Below, one piece after another: positions 6,592 to 14,704 of a DNA stretch of 25,110 nucleotides. Every line of letters starts with the position of its first letter. The stretch's first letter is position 1. Source of the DNA: an uncultured Dorea sp. Its GTDB lineage: Bacteria > Bacillota > Clostridia > Lachnospirales > Lachnospiraceae. The stretch spans positions 1 through 25,110 of the forward strand of contig CAJUTH010000046.1 of NCBI GenBank assembly GCA_910589275.1, read 5' to 3'. The position numbers and the translations under genes are program-made. The notes beneath the pieces are model-generated. The model had not been told where the DNA came from, did not search any database, and saw only the letters and a list, made by a program, of their open reading frames with translations.

Positions 6592-7938
6592 TTACCATCC
6601 ATGATTCTTAAGTTTCTTATTGATCGTCCGGTTCCAGATCGTAAGCTCCGTGCTTATGTTAGAATTGCCGTCGATGATATCCCTTACCGCCCGGTCCACC
6701 TCAGCCACGGCATCGTCATAATCCCGGAACCGGGGAGCCGCCGCCGCATACTCTACCGCGTCGCTTAAGACCACATGATTCAAGATATCCACGTCATCCA
6801 CATGCTCCCGCAGCTTCGCAAGCGTCCGCTCGGAATTTGTAACCTCCTTCAGTACCGACACGCCTTCGGAATACGCAAAAATTTCCGACTGAATCTCTTC
6901 ATTGCAGGTCAGAATCTTCATAAATTCCCATGCGTATCCCGCATTCTTCGTATCCCTGTTCATGGCAAGCAGCAGCGTATCCAGAGAAGAGATATTGTCT
7001 CCCGACGGACCTTTTGGCATAGGGATACATTCCCACTCAAAACCGGAATACTTCTTAACGCTTAAAGGATACGGCTTATACGCCCGGTACTCTGAAAAAG
7101 ACATGGGCTGGAACGCCACGTTCCCCACGTCAAATTCCCGGGTTGCGACGCTGTAACCGCTGTTCAGGCTCTCCAGCTTGTCCACAAAGGAAACCGCTTC
7201 CCTCACGCTGGCACCTGAGAGAAAGCATTCCTCCCCATCCGGTCCGAACAGCTCCACTCCATTGGAATCAAACGCGTCCCGCCATGTATAGTTCACTACC
7301 CCAAACTGATCCGGGACACCGTTAAGATCCGTATCCTTCGTAACTCTTTCGCAGATTTCATAGAAATCGTCCCAGCTCCAATCCTCAGCAGGCATCCCGA
7401 TCTCTTCCCGGTCCAAAATAGATTTATTGACAAACATTAACTTTGGCGCACACTCATAGGGCAGCGCATACTGCTCCCTGTCATACTGCCCGTATCCGTA
7501 GGCCGACGAATAAAATCCGTCTCTGGAAAATTCTCCTGCGCTCTCCTCAAAAGGAGACAGCGCCTTTAATGCTCCCAGCTCGGCAAGGTCGTTAAAATCC
7601 TCCGGCAGCACAAAAAACACATCCGGAGCCTCTCCTATAAGCAACTGCTCTGACAGCCACTCCGAATAGTCCTCCTTCAAAATCCCGCTTACATATGTTA
7701 CCTTTACACCGGGATTTTGCTCCTCAAATAGCTCGATCGCATCATTTAATATATAGTAGGAATACCCGTTCTGAACCTCCCAGTAGCTGTCTGAAAACAC
7801 TCCGATGGTAAGTTCCCTCTCCCCTCCCGCTGGAATCATCCTATGAAGGTCAGACCAAAGCAGCACCGCACAGACCAGCAGAAAGCCACACAGAACCCCC
7901 GCCGCCACATTCCTTTTCTTCCTGTTTCCGTCCATCAT
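6592..7938 (-). CDS. Membrane-anchored extracellular solute-binding protein (family 1, sugar type)
   Basis: A 448-residue protein. A basic start (MMDGNRKKR) and one hydrophobic helix (about 10-29) without a lipobox cysteine suggest an uncleaved signal anchor. The rest is an extracellular family 1 solute-binding domain, with IELFEEQNPGVKVTYV near the start, an APDVFFV segment, and an EF-hand-like calcium loop DTDLNGVPDQ from Asp202. No permease or ATPase gene is nearby. Its ATG overlaps the response-regulator stop by 4 nt, so it is translated with the two-component system. I infer a sensory role, presenting ligand to the kinase, rather than transport. It could also serve a distant permease. 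Confidence 0.87.
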   Translation of the reverse strand: MMDGNRKKRNVAAGVLCGFLLVCAVLLWSDLHRMIPAGGERELTIGVFSDSYWEVQNGYSYYILNDAIELFEEQNPGVKVTYVSGILKEDYSEWLSEQLLIGEAPDVFFVLPEDFNDLAELGALKALSPFEESAGEFSRDGFYSSAYGYGQYDREQYALPYECAPKLMFVNKSILDREEIGMPAEDWSWDDFYEICERVTKDTDLNGVPDQFGVVNYTWRDAFDSNGVELFGPDGEECFLSGASVREAVSFVDKLESLNSGYSVATREFDVGNVAFQPMSFSEYRAYKPYPLSVKKYSGFEWECIPMPKGPSGDNISSLDTLLLAMNRDTKNAGYAWEFMKILTCNEEIQSEIFAYSEGVSVLKEVTNSERTLAKLREHVDDVDILNHVVLSDAVEYAAAAPRFRDYDDAVAEVDRAVRDIIDGNSNISTELTIWNRTINKKLKNHGW

Positions 7939-8612
7939 GCGTCATCCTCATCTTCCATATTCACCGCCCCGGTCTGCACCGCCCATATGGCTAACTGGGT
8001 ACGATCCCTTAAGGCCAGCTTGCTTAAGATAATGCTAAGGCTGTTTCTGACCGTTCCCTCCGACAGGCTCATCTTCCCTGCAATCTCCTTGTTTGACATA
8101 CCCCTTCCTACTAAAGCGGTAATCTGCCTCTCTGTAGGCTTTAAACTTGCAGTCTGCTGTTCGTCCACCTGTATGGCCAGATTCGTCTGCGCCATTCTGG
8201 AAAACAGCTTTACCACTTTCGATGCAATATCCCCATTGATCATCGCCGTTCCCTGATGCACCTTCCGAATCGCATCCGCAAGCTCCTTTGTAGAGGTTCC
8301 CTTCAGAAGATAACCGCTCGCCCCATATTTCAACGCATTAAATACATATTCGTCGTCATCAAAGGTGGTCAGGATTATGATCTTTATCTCTGGATGATTC
8401 TCCTTGATAATCTGAGTACATACCACGCCGTCCATCTCCGGCATGCGGATATCCATAAGTATCACGTCCGGTTTATTCTTTCTGACAGAACGTATAACCT
8501 CCCGGCCATTCTCCACCGCGTCTACTACCTCGATATCCTTCTCCATCCCCAGAATAATCTGCAAACTCTGGCGGATCAGCTCCTGGTCATCCGCAATCAT
8601 AATTTTAATCAT
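7935..8612 (-). CDS. NarL/LuxR-family response regulator
   Basis: A 225-residue DNA-binding regulator. The receiver domain (1-120) has acidic pocket Asp8-Asp9, phospho-acceptor Asp54 (LMDIRMPEMDG) and the switch region TTFDDDEY followed by a conserved Lys in YLLKG. The C-terminal LuxR-type helix-turn-helix is at about 160-215 (LKPTERQITALVGRGMSNKEIA). A GTG start 24 nt earlier is possible, but the ATG at 8612 has GGAGG 9 nt upstream and overlaps the kinase stop in an ATGA arrangement. The cognate kinase is the adjacent gene. The likely target is the sensory operon itself or the flanking PTS operon; this is inferred from position only. Confidence 0.94.
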   Translation of the reverse strand: MIKIMIADDQELIRQSLQIILGMEKDIEVVDAVENGREVIRSVRKNKPDVILMDIRMPEMDGVVCTQIIKENHPEIKIIILTTFDDDEYVFNALKYGASGYLLKGTSTKELADAIRKVHQGTAMINGDIASKVVKLFSRMAQTNLAIQVDEQQTASLKPTERQITALVGRGMSNKEIAGKMSLSEGTVRNSLSIILSKLALRDRTQLAIWAVQTGAVNMEDEDDA

Positions 8613-9928
8613 CTTTCCGTACCTCCATTCCCCCACCGGATCGGTATCGCTGCCTTTACCTCAAAACCGTCTCTGCCGTCATAGCTTAAGCTTCCGTTCA
8701 GCATGCTTAACCTTTCTTCCATATGGTGCAGACCAAATCCCTTTTTAATATCGGCGCACCCAATACCGTTATCCTTAATGCCGATCTTTAGCATCTCCTG
8801 TTCCCTCCGGATGGATATCCGAATGTAGTCTGCCTTCCCATGTCGAATAGCATTCGTAATGCTCTCCTGTACGATCCGGTAAATAACGTCCTCCTCATCC
8901 TCCGTAAAACAGTCAAGCCTCGCTTCGCAGATATACTCTATCTCCGCACTGGTAGCGGTGCATATTTCATTGATCGTCCTGCTTATAGCATTTTCCAAAT
9001 CAAATTTCTCTAAGGCGTCCGGCCGCAGGGCTTTCACGGAACGCCGCACGTCGGTCACTCCCTGCCTGGCCACCTCTGCAATTGCGCTAAGCTGTATCTT
9101 CGTCGCCTCCGGCGCCACATCCATCAGAGCTGTGCACGCCTCGATCCCTGTAATAATTCCGGTCAGAGCATGCCCCAGAGTATCGTGGATTTCCCTTGCA
9201 AGCCGGTTTCTTTCCCTTGTCTCCGTCATCTTTACCGATTCCCTTGCATACTCCTCTAAGCGGACATTCGCTCGCTGCAATTCGTCATTCGCAGTATTAA
9301 GCTGGGCATTCAGACTCATGATCCGTTCTTTTTCGTTCATCTGGGTACGCACCAGCAAAACCATATAAATAATGAAAATCAGCGTATTCAGCGACGCTGC
9401 CACATTGAGAATCCCAAGGAGCGCCGCCCGGCTGTCTCTCTGATAATATTCTAGATATGTATCAAAAGGTATGATATGATGATAAATCGAAAACAAATCA
9501 AAATCAACAACAAGATAGAGCATACAGATGACCGCAGCAAAGGGGAGTTGTCGTTTCATCTTCGGGATATCCCCCATGGTATCAGCCAGAACCAGCAGAA
9601 GCATTCCGTTATAACCGAATCCCAGAAGATAGCTGACTAAAAAACAAAGTGTCATTTCCACAGCCACCTTAGAAATTAATGAGATACCACCAAGCCCGCG
9701 GATACCCATAAGCAGCAGACATCCGCTATAGGTCATAACCGCTATGACAGGAATCTTCCATGGCGCGGGAGGAATGGTATCGATCCTTGACAGGAACTCC
9801 AGCGCCGAATTTTCCTGCACATACCCCCACAGGCAGTTAAATATAAGGATTCCCATATATAAAATAATGATCAGGTTTAGATTTTTCATCACCGCCAGCG
9901 CATAATCCAGCGCTTTGTGTTCATCCAT
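8609..9928 (-). CDS. NarL-family sensor histidine kinase (HisKA_3 / HATPase_c)
   Basis: A 439-residue membrane kinase. About six hydrophobic segments fill residues 10-205, followed by a coiled-coil linker rich in Asn, Glu and Arg. The H-box RNRLAREIHDTLGHALTG gives phospho-acceptor His248. The N-box is RIVQESITNAIRHG and the G-boxes include DNGIGC and GFGLHHMEERL. There is no recognisable cytosolic PAS or GAF sensor, so the signal probably enters through the membrane part. An ATG at 9955 overlaps the upstream gene but has no SD; GGGGAGG 9 nt before the ATG at 9928 favours the shorter form. It is flanked on both sides by anchored binding proteins, which likely deliver the signal. Confidence 0.93.
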   Translation of the reverse strand: MDEHKALDYALAVMKNLNLIIILYMGILIFNCLWGYVQENSALEFLSRIDTIPPAPWKIPVIAVMTYSGCLLLMGIRGLGGISLISKVAVEMTLCFLVSYLLGFGYNGMLLLVLADTMGDIPKMKRQLPFAAVICMLYLVVDFDLFSIYHHIIPFDTYLEYYQRDSRAALLGILNVAASLNTLIFIIYMVLLVRTQMNEKERIMSLNAQLNTANDELQRANVRLEEYARESVKMTETRERNRLAREIHDTLGHALTGIITGIEACTALMDVAPEATKIQLSAIAEVARQGVTDVRRSVKALRPDALEKFDLENAISRTINEICTATSAEIEYICEARLDCFTEDEEDVIYRIVQESITNAIRHGKADYIRISIRREQEMLKIGIKDNGIGCADIKKGFGLHHMEERLSMLNGSLSYDGRDGFEVKAAIPIRWGNGGTER

Positions 9929-9945
9929 TGTAAGCATCCTCCCCG

Positions 9946-10920
9946 CTACTGCCATCTTTCAATTCCAAATTCCTCCACATTCTCTTTGGTGATCAGCTTA
10001 ACCGGCGCCAATATGTGGCGGCTTACCTTCTCTCCCTCTAAAAGCTGATAAATCACATCCGCCGCCTCGCTGCCGATCTCCGTAGGAAACTGTGCAGCGG
10101 ATGCCTTCATCATGCCCTCATAGATCAGCGCCTTGGAATCTGGGGAAGCATCCACGCCGTACACGTCCACCTGATCCAGCATCTGGCTTTCGTCCAGCGC
10201 CGCCACTACGCCAACCGCCGCAAGATCGTTGAGGCAGAATACATTGTCAAAGGCAAGCCCCGATCGGATTGCCTCTTGAAGCCGCGGCATAGCGATCTCT
10301 GTCTGCCCCTCACACTCAATTTCTTGGACCACCTGGATTCCAGCGCAGCCTTCCACCGCATCCAGGAACCCCTCCACTCGGTCCTGCCCGGATTTTGCCG
10401 TTTCATGAGTCATAATCACTAGCTCCGCCTCCCGGCACTGGGTCAAGAAATATTCCCCTATGATTCTGCCTGCATTGTAATTATCAGAAGTAATCGTACA
10501 GTCCACAAGTTCTTCATCATATACATTGGAATCCACAACCACAACATAGACTCCTTCTTTCCTTGCCCTCTGCAGCACAGAGGTCAGGCTCTCCCAGTCT
10601 ACCGGAGTGATTACCAGAACATCAGCCCCCGCGTCCAGCATCTCGCCAATCTGTCTGATCTGCCGGTCTGCATCCAGCGCAGGATCTCTTAAAATCACAC
10701 GGTCCCCTTCCGCGTCAACCCGGGCGTTGATTTCTTCGCTCATGATTTTATAATATTCATTATTCATCGTCATGTAACTGACGCCGATCAAACGCGAATT
10801 CTTCTTCTGGTTTACTGAATAATCGGTTTTATCTATTCCTGCAAATATAAATATCCCGGCAAGCACAATATTAATACAAATAAGAATACTCCAGAATAAT
10901 TTGCTATCATCCTTCTGCAT
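9946..10920 (-). CDS. Membrane-anchored periplasmic-binding protein, type I (Peripla_BP_4 / RbsB-like), probable sensor subunit
   Basis: A 324-residue protein with an N-terminal signal-anchor helix (about 8-29) and no lipobox cysteine. The rest is a type I sugar-binding domain: LIGVSYMTMNNEYYK, then ADVLVITPVDWESL, VYVVVVDSNV, and a hinge/ligand segment near VYGVDASPDSKALIYEG. Relatives bind ribose, galactose, xylose or autoinducer-2. No permease or ATPase gene is adjacent; it is the gene immediately before the histidine kinase. This resembles systems in which a LuxP- or XylF-like protein docks onto a kinase. It starts 4 nt after the patatin-like gene ends, so all five genes may be one operon. 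Ligand unknown. Confidence 0.88.
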   Translation of the reverse strand: MQKDDSKLFWSILICINIVLAGIFIFAGIDKTDYSVNQKKNSRLIGVSYMTMNNEYYKIMSEEINARVDAEGDRVILRDPALDADRQIRQIGEMLDAGADVLVITPVDWESLTSVLQRARKEGVYVVVVDSNVYDEELVDCTITSDNYNAGRIIGEYFLTQCREAELVIMTHETAKSGQDRVEGFLDAVEGCAGIQVVQEIECEGQTEIAMPRLQEAIRSGLAFDNVFCLNDLAAVGVVAALDESQMLDQVDVYGVDASPDSKALIYEGMMKASAAQFPTEIGSEAADVIYQLLEGEKVSRHILAPVKLITKENVEEFGIERWQ

Positions 10921-10924
10921 TGTT

Positions 10925-11782
10925 TTATCCTTCCAGATACTCCATCAGCCTGTCATACTCCCTGCGCATCAAGCAGTACCCATGGTCGTAAAAGTTCATC
11001 AGCATATCATAATTCTTCTCCAGCCTTGACACCGTAGGGATCAACGGCCTTAGGACAAAAATCTTCCCTTCCGCCTCCATTTTTTCCACCAGCTCCATCT
11101 GCTGGTTATACTTCCTGTTCCGCAGAATGGACGTCCGCACTAGAGCCGGATACGAATGGTATGCCTTCCGATACAGTTTCGCTACAGCCTTCGTCGTAGG
11201 CTTCTTCCGATAATCCGGATTTCTGGTAAGGATAACCACAATTTTCTGATTCCCGCTTTTTAAGGCTCTCTCTATAGGGATCGAATCTGCAAGGCCGCCG
11301 TCCAGATAAAATTCCCCGTCGATCTCCACCATAGGCGAAATCAGCGGCATGCTGCTTGACGCCCTGCACAGTTTCATCAGTCTGCTTCTATCGCTTCGCT
11401 CCGTCATATATTCGGCTTTTCCGGTCCGGCAGTTGGTTGTGACAATCTCACATTCCGTCTCCGATGCAAAATACGTATCGAAATCAAAGGGAAACAATTC
11501 ATTGGGATACTTGTCAAAAATCATATCCATATCCAGAATACTTTTCTCTTTCACAAGCTTCCGAAAACCAAAGTAAAAATTATACTCTTTCTCCTTATGG
11601 ATTGTACAATCCCTTGTCCTTCCAATCTGCTTCGACACATAATCCACGCCGTTGCATGCTCCTGCCGACACGCTGATCACATGGGATAATTCCACACGCT
11701 CCTCCATCAGGTAATCCAAAACGCCGGAGGTAAATACGCCTCTCGTTGCGCCGCCTTCTAACACCATTGCTGCCTGTATCAT
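10925..11782 (-). CDS. Patatin-like phospholipase (YjjU-type)
   Basis: A 285-residue predicted serine acyl hydrolase with a Ser-Asp dyad. The oxyanion loop is GGATRG (10-15). The nucleophile Ser39 lies in SVSAGACNG, where the usual first Gly of GxSxG is Ser. The catalytic Asp161 is in LDGGLADSIPI. There is no signal peptide, so it acts inside the cell, presumably on phospholipid or lipid esters. A GGGGGT stretch about 10 nt before the ATG is a weak SD. It precedes the sensory cassette with only 4 nt between and may be co-transcribed, but its functional tie to sugar sensing is unclear. Confidence 0.9.
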   Translation of the reverse strand: MIQAAMVLEGGATRGVFTSGVLDYLMEERVELSHVISVSAGACNGVDYVSKQIGRTRDCTIHKEKEYNFYFGFRKLVKEKSILDMDMIFDKYPNELFPFDFDTYFASETECEIVTTNCRTGKAEYMTERSDRSRLMKLCRASSSMPLISPMVEIDGEFYLDGGLADSIPIERALKSGNQKIVVILTRNPDYRKKPTTKAVAKLYRKAYHSYPALVRTSILRNRKYNQQMELVEKMEAEGKIFVLRPLIPTVSRLEKNYDMLMNFYDHGYCLMRREYDRLMEYLEG

Positions 11783-11856
11783 AACCTAAACACCCCCTAA
11801 CGTATTTATTTTACCACAAACAGGTTATTTTGGAATTGTTACATTTACACAAACAC

Positions 11857-11870
11857 GTTATAGCTATAAC
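11857..11870. promoter_or_regulatory. Perfect 14-bp palindrome, candidate operator
   Basis: GTTATAGCTATAAC is a perfect palindrome about 75 bp upstream of the patatin gene ATG, in the 226-bp gap between ptsI and the patatin/sensor operon. Next to it is TGTTACATTT (11838-11847), a 10-mer also present in the dyad before the PTS operon (6555-6564). The nearest -10-like element, TAAAAT on the minus strand, has no good -35 box. An operator is plausible but unproven. Confidence 0.45.
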
Positions 11871-11940
11871 CGATTCTATGTAATTCATTCATAGTGCATG
11901 GGAAACATACGCAACTCGCTTCCATAAAAATATAACAGTA

Positions 11941-11980
11941 GAAAGCTGCTCTCTGCCCACAATTGCAAAAAACAGCTTTC
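11941..11980 (-). terminator. Possible weak terminator after ptsI
   Basis: GAAAGCTG (11941-11948) and CAGCTTTC (11973-11980) form an 8-bp stem with a 24-nt loop, starting about 28 nt after the ptsI stop on the minus strand. The following sequence is only moderately T-rich (TACTGTTATATTTTTA). Termination is likely partial at best. Confidence 0.35.
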
Positions 11981-12008
11981 CCATTGAATTTTTCTATATA
12001 TTCCAGTC

Positions 12009-13634
12009 TTATTTTAGTTCACGGATATGTTTTCTAAGCGGAAGAACCTGATTCGGCGCGACTGACAGTTCATCAATTCCCATATTAATAAACTGCTCCG
12101 TCATAGACAGATCTGCCGCCAGATCTCCGCAGATACTAATCCGTTTCCCTTCCAAATGCACATTATTTGTTACAATACGGATCATCTTGATCAGCGCCGG
12201 ATGCTTCGGATTATAATTTCCCGCGGTTCTTCGGTTCGCATGATCCATCCCCAGCGTAAACTGCGTCAGATCATTCGTCCCGATACTAAAGAAGTCCACT
12301 TCCCTCGCCAATTCGCCGCTAATCATAACGGCCGCAGGCGTTTCAATCATAACGCCGGTCTTTATCGATTCGTCAAACAGTGTTTTTTCGTTTCTTAAAT
12401 CCTGTTTGACTCTCTCCAGAATATTCTTCGCCGCCAATACCTCTTCCATAGAACTGATCATTGGAAACATAACCGAAATATTTCCGAATGCAGACGCCCG
12501 AAGTATCGCCCTAAGCTGTATCTTAAACATCTCCTCTTTATCTAAAGAAACCCGTATGCCGCGATACCCCATTATCGGATTATTCTCGCCGGTTATCTCT
12601 AGACAATCCACATTCTTCTCTCCGCCAATGTCTGCCGTACGGATTACTACGCGCTTCGCCCCCATAGATTCCGCCGCAAGCTTATAAATCTGAAACTGCT
12701 GTTCCTCTGTCGGAAACCTAGTACCGGATTCCATATAAATAAATTCGCTTCGAAACAATCCTATCCCGTTAGAATCATTCCTCATCACACTCTCGATCTC
12801 ATCCTTCGCACCGATATTAGCGCATACATCAATCTTTTGACCGCTCTGAGTGATATTTTCCTTCCCTTTTAGCCTTTCTAAGGTTTCCACCTTGCGCAGA
12901 GCCGTCCTCTTCTTCTCCTGCATTCTGGCAAGCGTTGTTTGATCCGGCTCAATGTATACTCTGCCTTCAAATCCGTCTATGATCACCGTCTTGCCTTCAT
13001 ATTCCCGTTTAAGGGCTTCTCCGAGCCCGATAACCGAAGGAATCTCTTTCGTTCTCGCAATCGTAGCCGTATGTGAATTGATCGTACCGAACATCGTCAC
13101 AATGCCCAATATCTTGGATACCTCTAACTGCGCGGCCTCGCTGGGATACAGCTCTCTTGCCGCCATAATCACCGGCTCGTCTATCAGCATCTTTTCCTTG
13201 CGGATACGCGCCAGTATCCGAAGAATCCGCGCCGCCACATCCCGGACGTCCGCTTCATGCCCTCTTACATAACTGGCATCTCTAGAAGCATACTTCTCGA
13301 TAAAACGATTTGTAGCCTCCTTTACCGCATAATCTGCATTCAATCTCTCTTCCTTTATAATCCGAGTTATATTGTCTAGATATTCCGCATCGTTTAAGAC
13401 CATCTGATGCATCTCAAACATAGACGCGTTCACTTCTCCAATCTCTTTGGTCATGGCTAAATACAAATCCTGAATCTCTGCGGCCGCCTTTTCACATGCC
13501 TTCTGAAACCTCGCCAGTTCCTTTCGAACGTCTTCTACATAGATGCGTCTGACCTCCCGCGCTCCCCTTTTATAAAATGCCAGTCTGCCTATTGCAATCC
13601 CTTCTGATATCTTTTTTCCCGTTAATGTTATCAT
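12009..13634 (-). CDS. ptsI: PTS Enzyme I (phosphoenolpyruvate-protein phosphotransferase), divergent
   Basis: A 541-residue cytosolic enzyme that takes phosphate from PEP and passes it to HPr. All domains are present: the N-terminal HPr-binding helices, phosphohistidine domain with His188 in INSHTATIAR, and C-terminal PEP barrel with GIGLFRSEF, RTADIGGEKN, NPIMGYRGIR, SIGTNDLTQFTLGMD and catalytic Cys502 in ICGDLAAD. Several signatures depart from the usual ones: GTINSH for GGRTSH, GGEKN for GGDK, and CGDLAAD for CGEMAGD. Catalytic residues remain, so activity is plausible, but it may be a paralogue with a special partner. It has its own promoter and is not next to a normal ptsH. An AGGA 11 nt before the ATG is a weak SD. 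Confidence 0.9.
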   Translation of the reverse strand: MITLTGKKISEGIAIGRLAFYKRGAREVRRIYVEDVRKELARFQKACEKAAAEIQDLYLAMTKEIGEVNASMFEMHQMVLNDAEYLDNITRIIKEERLNADYAVKEATNRFIEKYASRDASYVRGHEADVRDVAARILRILARIRKEKMLIDEPVIMAARELYPSEAAQLEVSKILGIVTMFGTINSHTATIARTKEIPSVIGLGEALKREYEGKTVIIDGFEGRVYIEPDQTTLARMQEKKRTALRKVETLERLKGKENITQSGQKIDVCANIGAKDEIESVMRNDSNGIGLFRSEFIYMESGTRFPTEEQQFQIYKLAAESMGAKRVVIRTADIGGEKNVDCLEITGENNPIMGYRGIRVSLDKEEMFKIQLRAILRASAFGNISVMFPMISSMEEVLAAKNILERVKQDLRNEKTLFDESIKTGVMIETPAAVMISGELAREVDFFSIGTNDLTQFTLGMDHANRRTAGNYNPKHPALIKMIRIVTNNVHLEGKRISICGDLAADLSMTEQFINMGIDELSVAPNQVLPLRKHIRELK

Positions 13635-13678
13635 ATACTACCCGATCCTTTTCTGCACATATCCCTTTATCTCTCTTT

Positions 13679-13707
13679 ACTTTACACGCTGACTCTAACC
13701 ACGTCAA
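13679..13707 (-). promoter_or_regulatory. Sigma-A type promoter of ptsI
   Basis: On the minus strand TTGACG (13707-13702) and TAAAGT (13684-13679) are spaced by 17 bp. Transcription would start near 13672, giving a leader of about 40 nt. Confidence 0.7.
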
Positions 13708-13754
13708 GTACTTATGAATAGTTTACGAATTTATAGATTTCATTCGATATTTCA

Positions 13755-13783
13755 TTGACTTCTATCACAATCTATGGTAATGT
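13755..13783 (+). promoter_or_regulatory. Sigma-A type promoter of the cold-shock gene
   Basis: TTGACT (13755-13760) and TAATGT (13778-13783) are spaced by 17 bp. The leader of about 62 nt contains two copies of ATCTATAG (13797-13804 and 13806-13813); the second extends to the palindrome ATCTATAGAT. These could fold in the mRNA, as expected for temperature-responsive csp leaders. Confidence 0.7.
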
Positions 13784-13851
13784 GAAACGGTATCATATCT
13801 ATAGTATCTATAGATTACGTTTACATTTTTAATTGTAATGGAGGTATTGTA

Positions 13852-14052
13852 ATGAGCAAAGGTACAGTAAAATGGTTTAATAACCAGAAGGGCTTTGGTT
13901 TCATCTCTGACGAAGCCGGCAACGACGTTTTCGTACATTATTCTGGCATTGCCATGGATGGTTTTAAATCATTGGAAGAAGGCCAGGCTGTCGAGTTTGA
14001 TGTGACAGAAGGCGCAAAAGGACCTCAGGCTGTTAACGTAGTTAGATGTTAA
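13852..14052 (+). CDS. Cold-shock protein (CspA/CspB family)
   Basis: A 66-residue single cold-shock domain that binds single-stranded RNA or DNA and acts as an RNA chaperone. The RNP1 motif KGFGFI and RNP2 motif VFVHY are intact, and it has the standard start GTVKWFNNQKG. GGAGG lies 7 nt before the ATG. It is monocistronic, divergent from ptsI, with a structured AT-rich leader and a strong downstream terminator. Identity is secure; which csp paralogue it is cannot be told. Confidence 0.97.
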   Translation: MSKGTVKWFNNQKGFGFISDEAGNDVFVHYSGIAMDGFKSLEEGQAVEFDVTEGAKGPQAVNVVRC

Positions 14053-14162
14053 CCAGTTTCGCATTCTCGACCTGAGGAATGTACCTTTTATATATGTAAA
14101 TTTTTTTACTTCGTTATTTAAGGATTAATTTAAATATTTAAAAGCATACATTAGAATGCGGG

Positions 14163-14194
14163 AAAGGGATGTCAGATATCTGACATCCCTTTTT
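14163..14194. terminator. Strong bidirectional terminator between csp and the ACT gene
   Basis: A perfect 15-bp inverted repeat centred on GATATC (arms 14163-14177 and 14178-14192), beginning AAAGGGATG and ending CATCCCTTTTT. It serves the cold-shock gene on the plus strand and the paaK-ACT transcript on the minus strand. Confidence 0.9.
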
Positions 14195-14247
14195 GGTTAC
14201 TCATAATTCAATTGCAAACCTTTCCGGCCAATGCGCTGACCGGCCGC

Positions 14248-14691
14248 CTATGCATTCGCTGTATACGCCTCGTCCGCACTGTATACCTTGAAGCCGCTTC
14301 CAAGCAGGATATCCACCACTCTTACCGGCTCGTCGCTCTTAAGGACAGCCGCGGCGTCCTCTCCATTTGCAAAGGCATACATATATTCAATGTTGATCTC
14401 GCCTTCCACAAGCTGATGCATCGCTTTGCTAAGAGACCCGGTATCATGGGACACACGGAATGCGACTACATCCGTCAGCATTGCCGTAATGCCCGCGTCT
14501 TTCAGCACTACGCGCCCTTTATGCGGGTCTGACACAATCATGCGGAGCATTCCATAATCAGAGGTATCTGCAAGGCTTAAGGCCACAATGTTGACCCCGC
14601 CTGCCGCAAGCACCTTAAGCACCTCATCCAGACGTCCTGCCCGGTTCTCTAAAAATACGGATAACTGTTGTACTGTATTGCTTAAACTCAT
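14248..14691 (-). CDS. Tandem ACT-domain protein
   Basis: A 147-residue protein of two ACT domains (about 3-70 and 75-140). The first reads QQLSVFLENRAGRLDEVLKVLAAGGVNI, the classical amino-acid-binding ACT pattern. The ATG at 14691 is chosen because AGGAGG lies 9 nt upstream; an upstream TTG in the same frame would overlap paaK. It follows paaK after 13 nt. Such ACT proteins commonly accompany paaK/iorAB clusters and probably sense an aromatic or branched-chain amino acid, but the ligand and partner are unknown. Confidence 0.9.
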   Translation of the reverse strand: MSLSNTVQQLSVFLENRAGRLDEVLKVLAAGGVNIVALSLADTSDYGMLRMIVSDPHKGRVVLKDAGITAMLTDVVAFRVSHDTGSLSKAMHQLVEGEINIEYMYAFANGEDAAAVLKSDEPVRVVDILLGSGFKVYSADEAYTANA

Positions 14692-14704
14692 AATCTCATT
14701 CCTC

